From: JADGHX01 sp035760965 | GTDB lineage: Bacteria; Pseudomonadota; Gammaproteobacteria; Steroidobacterales; Steroidobacteraceae | Assembly: GCA_035760965.1 (NCBI GenBank) | Contig: DASTRY010000042.1 | Coordinates: 1 to 5,064 of the forward strand | Reading direction: 5' to 3' | DNA: 5,064 nucleotides | Part shown: positions 1 through 5,064 of the stretch, piece after piece | Numbering within the stretch: the first letter of the stretch is position 1 | Layout of the letters: each line of letters begins with the position of its first letter | The notes under the pieces: generated by a model | What the model was told of the DNA's origin: nothing | Database searches by the model: none | Seen by the model: only the letters and a program-made list of their open reading frames with translations | Translations under genes and position numbers: made by a program

Positions 1-273
1 GCCTTCATGAGCTTCAGCGGACGCGTGTTTGCCGAGGGCGCGCTGCCGGTGAAGACCAAACAGCTCATCGCGGTCGCGGTGGCGCACGTCACGCAGTGTC
101 CGTATTGCATCCGCGGACACACCAAGGCGGCGCTACGCCACGGCGCGACGGCGGAAGAAATCATGGAGGCGATCTGGGTCGCGGCAGAAATGCGCGCAGG
201 CGGCGCCTACGCTCACGCGGCGCTGGCGCTCGACACCATCGAAGAGGCGAAGGGCAGGGAGCCGAAGTCGTGA
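1..273 (+). CDS. Carboxymuconolactone decarboxylase / AhpD-like family protein, 5' end cut by window
   Basis: This is a small all-helical CMD-family protein. The family includes AhpD-type peroxidase partners that use a CxxC dithiol and gamma-carboxymuconolactone decarboxylases that do not. Counting from the Met codon at 7, the redox motif is C31-P-Y-C34 followed by H38. It sits after a KTKQLIAVAVAH helix and before the typical GAT-x-EEI-x-EA helix and an AGGAYAH segment. The CxxC-x3-H arrangement favours a redox (AhpD-like) role over lactone decarboxylation. The reading frame is open to the first base (codons for A and F precede the Met), and family members usually have 15-25 more N-terminal residues, so the true start is probably left of the window. 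The Met at 7 is unlikely to be the start. Gln19 lies 12 residues before the first Cys, where AhpD has a proton-relay Glu. Family assignment is firm; the substrate is unknown. Confidence 0.88.
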   Translation, partial: AFMSFSGRVFAEGALPVKTKQLIAVAVAHVTQCPYCIRGHTKAALRHGATAEEIMEAIWVAAEMRAGGAYAHAALALDTIEEAKGREPKS

Positions 274-309
274 TCCGCGAGTGAGCAGGCATTTCGGTCC
301 TCGCAGCAG

Positions 310-345
310 CCGCGCCGCGATGCAGCCACAGCAATCGCGGCGTGG
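310..345. repeat. GC-rich inverted repeat (hairpin) between the first two genes
   Basis: A perfect 9-bp inverted repeat, CGCCGCGAT (313-321) and ATCGCGGCG (334-342), flanks a 12-base loop. The stem extends outward through a G-T wobble (312/343) and two more pairs (311/344, 310/345). It lies 37 bases past the stop of the CMD gene. No T-run follows, so it is not a standard intrinsic terminator; it could stabilise an mRNA 3' end or act as a weak terminator. The structure is seen directly; the function is a guess. Confidence 0.5.
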
Positions 346-369
346 ATATGAACCGCCAACATTCATCGT

Positions 370-397
370 TTGCAAAACTGCGAGGCGGGACTAGGCT
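370..397 (+). promoter_or_regulatory. Weak sigma70-type promoter candidate for the DUF488-alkA-oxidoreductase unit
   Basis: TTGCAA (370-375) resembles a -35 box (4 of 6) and TAGGCT (392-397) a poor -10 box (3 of 6), with 16 bp between them. They would give a leader of about 35 bases before the ATG at 440. The local dip in GC (around 350-380) fits a promoter, but the -10 match is weak. Confidence 0.25.
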
Positions 398-439
398 CAA
401 AGGCACAGGAGTTCGGCAGCTCTTGCGCCGGAGCGCACC

Positions 440-841
440 ATGATTCAGATCAAGCGAACGTATGAGCCCAAGGCACGAGGCGACGGCCAGCGCTTTCTCG
501 TCGAGCGGCTCTGGCCGCGCGGTATGAAGAAGGAAGCGCTGCACGCGGACGCGTGGCTCAAGGACGTGGCGCCGAGCACGAAGCTGCGCCAATGGTTCGG
601 GCATCGCGTGGAGCGGTGGGAAGAATTTCAGCGGCGGTACCGGAGGGAGCTCGACGAGAATCCGGCCGCCTGGGCGCCGATCCTGGAGGCCGCCAAGGAG
701 GGCCCCGTCACACTTCTTTATAGCGCCCGGGATGAGCAGCACAACGGCGCCCGCGTCCTCGCCGACTATCTCACCGAACGTCTCCATACGAGGCGCACGC
801 CGGTCTCGAGCGCGCGGTCGGCCGCCGCGCGCAGACACTGA
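440..841 (+). CDS. DUF488 family protein, YeaO type
   Basis: This 133-residue protein belongs to the YeaO-like branch of DUF488, whose biochemical role I do not know. The family landmarks occur in order: an N-terminal IKR-x-YEP strand, VERLWPRG (residues 21-28), the DVAPSTKLRQWFGH block (42-55), W60-x2-F63 with RYRREL (66-71), and the C-terminal VTLLYSARDEQHN-x-A stretch (90-104) followed by VLADYL. E. coli YeaO is about 115 residues; here the domain ends near residue 115 and an extra tail of about 18 Arg/Ser/Ala-rich residues follows. The ATG is preceded by GGAG (430-433) at a 6-base spacing. It is the first gene of a probable unit with the downstream glycosylase (84-bp gap) and oxidoreductase. 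The family call is confident; the function is unknown. Confidence 0.9.
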   Translation: MIQIKRTYEPKARGDGQRFLVERLWPRGMKKEALHADAWLKDVAPSTKLRQWFGHRVERWEEFQRRYRRELDENPAAWAPILEAAKEGPVTLLYSARDEQHNGARVLADYLTERLHTRRTPVSSARSAAARRH

Positions 842-925
842 AGCGTGGCCGGGCGCAGCGCCTTCGGTCGGGACGTCCTCTGGAACGCGTGCATCGTGTT
901 CAGGAGCGCACCGAGCGGGATCTGA

Positions 926-1894
926 ATGCGGTACCGACTGTCCACTCGCGCTCCTTTCGATCTCGAAGCGACCGTTCGGGTGTTGCAGCGACGACCGGTG
1001 AGCCGCGTGGACCTGTGGGAAGACAATCGGTATCTGCGTGTGCTACCCACGACGGAAAGTCATGTGCTGATCGAGGTGCGCGACTTCGGCACGATCGACG
1101 AGCCGAATCTCAGGTTCGGCTTTCGCGCCGGAACGGCGACCGCGAGCTCGATTCCGCAACTCAAGCGAACGCTGCAGAGGGTGCTCGGTCTCGATGTGGA
1201 CCCGGAGCCGCTCCGGCGTGTCGCGGAATCCGAGCCTGTGCTTCGTCCGGTCGCCGTGGCCCTACGCGGGCTGCGGCCACCGCGATTCGTCAACCTCTTC
1301 GAAGCGTTCGCGCGGGTGGTGCCGTTCCAGCAATTGAGCCTCGAAGCGGGCGTCGCGATCGTCGCGCGGCTGGTGGAGCGCTTCGGCGAACCGCTGCAGC
1401 ACGAAGAGCGCCGCTTCCTCGCATTTCCCACCGCGCAGGCGATCGCGAGCGCCAACCTCGCAGCGTTACGCGCATGCGGCCTGAGCTCCACGAAGGCGGA
1501 GACGCTGCGATACGTGGCGCGAGCGATCGACTCGGGCGAGCTCGTCGAGGAACGCATTGCCGGCATGCCGACGCGCGATGCGCTCGCAACGCTGATCGAG
1601 CTTCCCGGAATCGGCCCCTGGAGCGCCGCCTTGGTCCTGCTGCGCGGCTTCGGCAGGCTCGAGATCTTTCCGCCGAACGACGTGGGCGCCGTGCGCGGGC
1701 TCAGCGCGCTGCTAGGTGTTCGACCCGGCACCGCGTTGACTCGGGTCATTGAACGATTCGGCGATTTGCGGGGCTATCTGTACTTCCTCGGCCTCGGCTA
1801 CAGCCTGCTGAGGAAGGGGCTCATTCACAACCGATCGAGCGCGGCTCGCGGCTACGCGGTTGGGCCAGGAGTCGAGCCGCTCTCGGAAAGCTGA
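926..1894 (+). CDS. alkA: DNA-3-methyladenine glycosylase II (AlkA-type, HhH-GPD superfamily)
   Basis: This is a predicted monofunctional DNA glycosylase that removes alkylated bases such as 3-methyladenine to start base-excision repair. It has 322 residues against 282 for E. coli AlkA. Residues 1-110 resemble the AlkA N-terminal domain only loosely; the helical HhH-GPD domain spans about 118-305. It includes the early helix VNLFEAFARVVPFQQLS (aligned to the family's IIGQQVS), the hairpin L226-P-G-I-G-P-W232, and the downstream PPND segment, whose Asp252 aligns with catalytic Asp238 of E. coli AlkA. The hairpin has Trp232 and no catalytic Lys, which argues against a bifunctional OGG1/Nth-type lyase. 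The start is well fixed: an in-frame TGA (923-925) directly precedes this ATG, and GGGA (917-920) is a plausible ribosome binding site. No Ada-type regulatory domain is fused. The C-terminal WRP-type motif is replaced by F278-G-D-L-R-G-Y, so substrate range may differ. Confidence 0.88.
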   Translation: MRYRLSTRAPFDLEATVRVLQRRPVSRVDLWEDNRYLRVLPTTESHVLIEVRDFGTIDEPNLRFGFRAGTATASSIPQLKRTLQRVLGLDVDPEPLRRVAESEPVLRPVAVALRGLRPPRFVNLFEAFARVVPFQQLSLEAGVAIVARLVERFGEPLQHEERRFLAFPTAQAIASANLAALRACGLSSTKAETLRYVARAIDSGELVEERIAGMPTRDALATLIELPGIGPWSAALVLLRGFGRLEIFPPNDVGAVRGLSALLGVRPGTALTRVIERFGDLRGYLYFLGLGYSLLRKGLIHNRSSAARGYAVGPGVEPLSES

Positions 1895-1907
1895 CCGTAC
1901 GGTTCTG

Positions 1908-1913
1908 CAGGAG
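1908..1913 (+). promoter_or_regulatory. Strong ribosome binding site for the Rieske-FAD gene
   Basis: CAGGAG lies 8 bases before the ATG at 1922, inside the 27-bp gap after the glycosylase stop. It is the best Shine-Dalgarno match in the window and fixes the oxidoreductase start. No promoter fits in so short a gap, which supports co-transcription with the glycosylase gene. Confidence 0.75.
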
Positions 1914-1921
1914 CGAGTGTC

Positions 1922-3463
1922 ATGGCCGAGCAAACACAGCTGACCGGGCCCGACTTCGAAGTCGGCATTGCGCTGACGGAGCTGCCGGAGAGCAAGCCCG
2001 TCCTCGGGCACGCCCGCGGCGAACCCATCGTGCTCGTGCGAAAGGGCGGTGAGATCTGCGCACTCGGCGCGACATGCACGCACTACGGCGGTCCGCTCGC
2101 AGAAGGGCTCGTCGTCGGAAAGACTCTGCATTGTCCGTGGCATCACGCGCGTTTCGATCTGGGCACCGGCGAGGCGGTCGGCGCACCCGCGCTGCGCGCG
2201 GTGGCCTGCTACGAAGTGCAGCAACGTGCCGGACAGGTCACGATCGGACAGAAGAAGTCGCTGCCGGAGCCGAAGGCCCCGCCAGCAAACCCCGGCGCGA
2301 TCGTCATCATCGGGGCGGGTGCCGCGGGAGCGGCGGCGGCCGAGCGGTTGCGAAGACTCGGTGCGACGGGATCGATCGCCCTGATCGGCGATGAGCCGCC
2401 GGGGCCGGTCGATCGGCCAAATCTCAGCAAAGACTATCTGGCTGGCACTGCGCCGGAGGACTGGCTGCCGCTGCGCACGCGCAAGTTCTACGAAAAGATC
2501 GGCGTGGACCTGCGCATCGGCGACGCGGCGACAGCGCTCGATCCGGCGCGCCGGATCGTCACGCTGGCGAGCGGGCAAACCCTCCCGTACGACGCGCTGC
2601 TGCTCGCAACGGGCGCGCAGCCGATCAAGCTGTCTCTCGGCGCAGCCTCACCGCCTGTCTTTACGCTGCGCACGTTGGCGGATTCTCACGACATCATCCG
2701 CGCCGCCGGCACCGCGCGGCGTGCAGTGGTGATCGGCTCGAGCTTCATAGGGCTCGAGACGGCCGCGTCTTTGCGCGCACGCGGGCTCGAGGTCGACGTG
2801 GTGAGCCTCGATCGCTTTCCGCTCGAGCGCGTGCTGGGTGAAGAGCTCGGCCGCTTCGTCCAGAAGCTGCACGAGGATCACGGCGTGCGCTTTCATCTTG
2901 GGACCCGCGCCCGTGCCGGCACGCCGCAGGGTGTCGAGCTCGAAGACGGCCGCGTGTTGTCCGCCGATCTCATCGTGCTCGGTATTGGCGTGCGTCCGCG
3001 CATCGATCTCGCGGAGAAAGCCGGGCTGCGCATCGACAACGGCATCGTCGTCGACAACCACTTGCGCACGAGCGCTGCAGGGATCTGGGCGGCGGGTGAT
3101 TCGGCCCGCTATCCCGAGCCGCGCCTCGGCACCCCCGTACGCATCGAGCACTGGGTCGTGGCGGAACGTCAGGGGCAAGCGGCCGCGCGCGACATGCTGG
3201 GATTCGACGCGCCGTTCAAGGACGTGCCGTTCTTCTGGAGTCAGCACTACGACGTCACACTGACTTACGTCGGTCACGCAGATTCATGGGACAGCGTCGA
3301 CGTGCGGGGCAGCCTCGAGAAGCGCGATGCGAGCGTGATCTATCGACGCGCAGGGCGTGTGCTCGCGGTGGTGACGCTCGGCCGCGATCACCTCAGCCTC
3401 GAAATCGAGGCCGCGCTCGAGAAGGGCGCCGAGGATGAGCTCGAAGCGTTGCTGCGCGCGTAG
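1922..3463 (+). CDS. Rieske [2Fe-2S]-FAD/NAD(P) oxidoreductase, AIFM3-like
   Basis: This 513-residue protein fuses a Rieske ferredoxin domain to a pyridine-nucleotide-disulfide-type flavoprotein, the layout of vertebrate AIFM3 and many bacterial relatives. The Rieske domain (about 10-110) carries the cluster ligands C52-T-H54 and C71-P-W-H74. The FAD-binding fold begins at residue 127 with GAGAAG (131-136), followed by DRPNLSKDYLAG (164-175) and the ATGAQP motif (229-234). The NAD(P)H-binding fold holds G272-S-S-F-I-G277-L-E279; the acidic residue E290 before V-D-V-V hints at NADH over NADPH. A second FAD contact, GIWAAGDSA (387-395), precedes a C-terminal reductase-type domain (about 430-513) starting FFWSQHYD. 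The expected reaction is NAD(P)H oxidation with electrons passed through FAD and the Rieske cluster to an unknown acceptor. It is soluble, with no signal peptide or membrane segment. Architecture is certain; partner and pathway are unknown. Confidence 0.94.
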   Translation: MAEQTQLTGPDFEVGIALTELPESKPVLGHARGEPIVLVRKGGEICALGATCTHYGGPLAEGLVVGKTLHCPWHHARFDLGTGEAVGAPALRAVACYEVQQRAGQVTIGQKKSLPEPKAPPANPGAIVIIGAGAAGAAAAERLRRLGATGSIALIGDEPPGPVDRPNLSKDYLAGTAPEDWLPLRTRKFYEKIGVDLRIGDAATALDPARRIVTLASGQTLPYDALLLATGAQPIKLSLGAASPPVFTLRTLADSHDIIRAAGTARRAVVIGSSFIGLETAASLRARGLEVDVVSLDRFPLERVLGEELGRFVQKLHEDHGVRFHLGTRARAGTPQGVELEDGRVLSADLIVLGIGVRPRIDLAEKAGLRIDNGIVVDNHLRTSAAGIWAAGDSARYPEPRLGTPVRIEHWVVAERQGQAAARDMLGFDAPFKDVPFFWSQHYDVTLTYVGHADSWDSVDVRGSLEKRDASVIYRRAGRVLAVVTLGRDHLSLEIEAALEKGAEDELEALLRA

Positions 3464-3485
3464 AACCGGGTCGGACGACGGCTGA

Positions 3486-3752
3486 TCACCGCGCGGTCTC
3501 ATCATCGAGGTTGCTGACGCGGCAGTCGACGATGTTGCCGGCGGCATCCGCGACGAGCTGCAAGCAGCGCTTCTGATGAAAGAACGTCAGCCTCGTACGA
3601 CCTGCGTCCCGGCGGATTCCGCGCTCGCATCGCGCGGTGATCTTGCCCTCACGCAGCAGAGGCAGTACCCGCGCGGGTTCGATTGCGAGACCCGCGGCGA
3701 CGATGGCCGCGTCCACGTGGACGCCATCACGCTCGAATTCCACTCTGTTCAT
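3486..3752 (-). CDS. Small DUF6522-like protein
   Basis: This is an 88-residue leftward gene. The pattern VEFERDGVHVDAA, then LLREGKITARCERG (residues 32-45), then D49-AGRTRLTFFH (to 59) and a strand L64-x-LVADAAG matches what I recall of DUF6522, a small family without known function; I cannot verify this by search. The protein looks soluble, alpha/beta, with three cysteines (42, 63, 77) that do not form a CxxC. Its stop lies 22 bp from the stop of the convergent oxidoreductase gene. The ribosome binding site is weak (AGAG about 9 bases before the ATG). It is preferred to the opposite-strand reading frames here because its sequence shows ordered, protein-like motifs and the neighbour spacing is tight without overlap. 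Function cannot be stated. Confidence 0.75.
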   Translation of the reverse strand: MNRVEFERDGVHVDAAIVAAGLAIEPARVLPLLREGKITARCERGIRRDAGRTRLTFFHQKRCLQLVADAAGNIVDCRVSNLDDETAR

Positions 3753-3858
3753 GCGTCTACTCTGCGGCAGGGCCTCCGCAAAGCAATCGCGGTGAGCTCG
3801 TAGCCGTTACGTAGTTTGCTCGAGGTGGCTTGCGATCGGAGCGCGATCGAGCTGCCGG

Positions 3859-3873
3859 ACGGACAACGTCCGT
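3859..3873. promoter_or_regulatory. Palindrome, possible operator
   Basis: ACGGAC-AAC-GTCCGT is a perfect 6-bp dyad around a 3-base centre, about 80 bp upstream of the proposed -10 of the lipoprotein gene and about 105 bp upstream of the DUF6522 start. Its size suits a homodimeric repressor or activator. No regulator is encoded in the window and no second copy was noticed, so the role is conjectural. Confidence 0.35.
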
Positions 3874-3950
3874 GCGGCGGCGAACGCAGTCCAACAAGAC
3901 CGACGGGCAAACACAGCCGGTTCTCGAAGGTCAAGCGGTCGGGGTTGCCG

Positions 3951-3959
3951 TGCTATCTT
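3951..3959 (+). promoter_or_regulatory. Extended -10 promoter element for the lipoprotein gene
   Basis: TGCTATCTT combines a TGn extension with TATCTT (4 of 6 to TATAAT). Transcription would start near 3966, giving a leader of about 28 bases before the ATG at 3995. No good -35 box is present at 16-18 bp spacing (TCAAGC at 17 bp), which is common for extended -10 promoters. Confidence 0.45.
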
Positions 3960-3994
3960 GGGCGCGGTCGAGACGTTAACAATGCGAGCACGGG

Positions 3995-5011
3995 ATGCGG
4001 GACCGAATTCTTGCGCGGATGCTCCTCTGCGCAACTTCGATAGGTGCACTACTCAGTGCGGGATGCCAGAACACGAAGCCACTGCCCGATGTTCCGGACA
4101 ACACGGAGCTCGCGGCGTGCCCCGATCCCGTTCAAAGCAATATCGCGCTACGCGTTTCGGTATCGGCGCGCGAGCTTCCGAAGGAGCTCGTCACCAGTGA
4201 AGGCGTCCCGAAGGGGTATCCCTTTCTCGGCCGCAAGATGCTCTTCGCAATCGTGCCGCACGGTGCGGCCAGAGACCTGACGATTCTGGATAGCGACCTG
4301 ACGGTCGCTCCCGCTGGCGGAACCTTCGAGGGCTGGGCCACGTCAGCGAGCGCGTCCGGAGGAATCGATGTCGTACCCGGGAGGTTGCGCATCGATCCCA
4401 TTCTTGCGGGCGGGCGCTTTCGTCCGCAGACATCCGCAGTGGATGCCGTGATCCGTCTCGGCGGCGCGCCGTTCGATCAAGCCGTCATGGCGACTGGCGC
4501 TCTGTGGGACGGTGATCAACATCCGATCTCTCCGGACGTGTTGCAGGTGACGTTCACACCCTTGCGGCATTTCACGGTGTATGACGCCGTCAACGCGACG
4601 GTCACACTGCGCTTGGTTGCGCAGCCCGCGCATACGGACCTGCCATGTCGGGCGACGGTCGAGACGATCGTGCAACTCGTCGATCGCGAAGCGGCGCGGC
4701 CGCCGCTCTGGGACCTCGGTACCTCGTACAGAGGCGGCGCCCGCAAGCGCTGGCTCGCGCTCTACGATCCGCACATCGGCCCCGTGCGGGCCATCTTCAC
4801 AGACCCCGTCGCGGCGCGCGGCTTCGCGATGTGGGTGCGCCAAACCGGCGCGACGCAAGTGGGGCGCTTTCAACTCGGGACGTTCGAGTCCGAGGACCTG
4901 CGCGGTACGGTGACGACGGTTCCGACCGATCGAGCGATCATGCAGTCGTATCGCGCGATCACGCCGGAAGAGCGCGCCGCCCTCGTGGTGGGGCCGCTCG
5001 GGGAACGCTGA
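3995..5011 (+). CDS. Predicted lipoprotein of unknown function
   Basis: I do not recognise a family for this 338-residue protein. The N-terminus has a short basic region (R2, R5, R8), a hydrophobic core and L20-S-A-G-C24, which fits a permissive lipobox although Ser at -3 is unusual. Lipidation at C24 and export to the periplasmic face of a membrane are therefore predicted. The mature part is rich in alternating hydrophobic and Thr/Val stretches, suggesting a mostly beta fold, with an aromatic segment W239 to Y257 and the ending ALVVGPLGE. Only two cysteines remain after C24 (C42 and C218), so a disulfide is possible. An in-frame TAA (3977-3979) precedes this ATG; the alternative Met9 codon (4019) would drop the basic residues. 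The ribosome binding site is weak. It uses some AGA and AGG codons. It appears to be transcribed alone from the upstream extended -10 element. Confidence 0.8.
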   Translation: MRDRILARMLLCATSIGALLSAGCQNTKPLPDVPDNTELAACPDPVQSNIALRVSVSARELPKELVTSEGVPKGYPFLGRKMLFAIVPHGAARDLTILDSDLTVAPAGGTFEGWATSASASGGIDVVPGRLRIDPILAGGRFRPQTSAVDAVIRLGGAPFDQAVMATGALWDGDQHPISPDVLQVTFTPLRHFTVYDAVNATVTLRLVAQPAHTDLPCRATVETIVQLVDREAARPPLWDLGTSYRGGARKRWLALYDPHIGPVRAIFTDPVAARGFAMWVRQTGATQVGRFQLGTFESEDLRGTVTTVPTDRAIMQSYRAITPEERAALVVGPLGER

Positions 5012-5064
5012 GACGTTTGTGACGGTGCACAGGCGCTGGCGGCGACGCTCGCAAACCGTCCGGA

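Larger units (their letters stand above)
3753..3994. other. Divergent intergenic spacer with likely regulatory elements
   Basis: This 242-bp stretch separates the leftward DUF6522-like gene from the rightward lipoprotein gene. It contains a small tandem repeat (3832-3852), a 15-bp palindrome (3859-3873) and an extended -10 element (3951-3959). The short open frames inside it lack recognisable protein features and were not called. No convincing promoter for the leftward gene was found by eye. Confidence 0.6.

Noticed and set aside
161..838. 225-codon open frame on the minus strand over the CMD and DUF488 genes
   Set aside because: It is low-complexity and Arg/Pro-rich with no motif, and it overlaps two genes with clear family matches; typical of GC-rich antisense frames.
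852..862. GGCGC-A-GCGCC palindrome in the 84-bp gap before the glycosylase, with GGACGTCC nearby (871-878)
   Set aside because: The one-base centre cannot form a normal full-length RNA loop, no T-run follows, and short GC palindromes are expected by chance at this composition.
889..1752. 287-codon open frame on the plus strand overlapping the glycosylase
   Set aside because: Arg/Ala/Gly-rich with no recognisable domain; the other frame carries the HhH motif and catalytic Asp.
1712..2578. 288-codon minus-strand open frame across the glycosylase end and Rieske domain
   Set aside because: No family features; it is opposite a well-supported Rieske/FAD gene and results from the absence of stop codons in high-GC DNA.
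2648..3277. 209-codon minus-strand open frame within the oxidoreductase gene
   Set aside because: It contains no motif and lies wholly antisense to the conserved NAD- and FAD-binding region.
330..3792. 11-base repeat AGCAATCGCGG at 330-340 and 3782-3792
   Set aside because: A few shared 11-mers are expected by chance in 5 kb of biased sequence, and the flanks do not match, so it is not an attachment site or mobile-element end.
3576..3803. 75-codon plus-strand frame opposite the DUF6522-like gene
   Set aside because: Composition is not protein-like, and the minus-strand frame has ordered motifs and better neighbour spacing.

Overview
The window is about two-thirds G+C and densely coded. It holds six protein genes: one cut by the left edge, four complete genes running rightward, and one running leftward. 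No tRNA, rRNA, CRISPR array or insertion sequence was seen. Base composition, third-position GC bias and the mix of families suggest a GC-rich bacterium, most likely a proteobacterium. That assignment is an inference; no lineage marker is present.

Left to right: a carboxymuconolactone-decarboxylase/AhpD-like protein with a CPYC redox motif (1-273); a 166-bp gap with a GC-rich hairpin and a weak promoter candidate; a YeaO-type DUF488 protein (440-841); an AlkA-type DNA-3-methyladenine glycosylase (926-1894); and, 27 bp later with a good ribosome binding site, a Rieske [2Fe-2S]-FAD oxidoreductase of the AIFM3 type (1922-3463). These four point the same way and the last three look like one transcription unit. 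A small DUF6522-like gene (3752-3486, minus strand) converges on the oxidoreductase with 22 bp between the stop codons. A 242-bp divergent spacer carries a short palindrome, a small tandem repeat and a good extended -10 element. It leads into a gene for an unrecognised 338-residue predicted lipoprotein (3995-5011).

The rightward block reads as a small stress or redox accessory set: a CxxC protein of the peroxide/alkyl-hydroperoxide-related superfamily, a base-excision glycosylase for alkylated bases, a flavin/Rieske electron-transfer enzyme and two uncharacterised families (DUF488, DUF6522). The shared role is inferred from layout, not shown by any one gene. The lipoprotein gene is probably an independent unit. 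No clearly new multi-gene system was found; the least explained items are the lipoprotein, the DUF6522 gene and the spacer between them.
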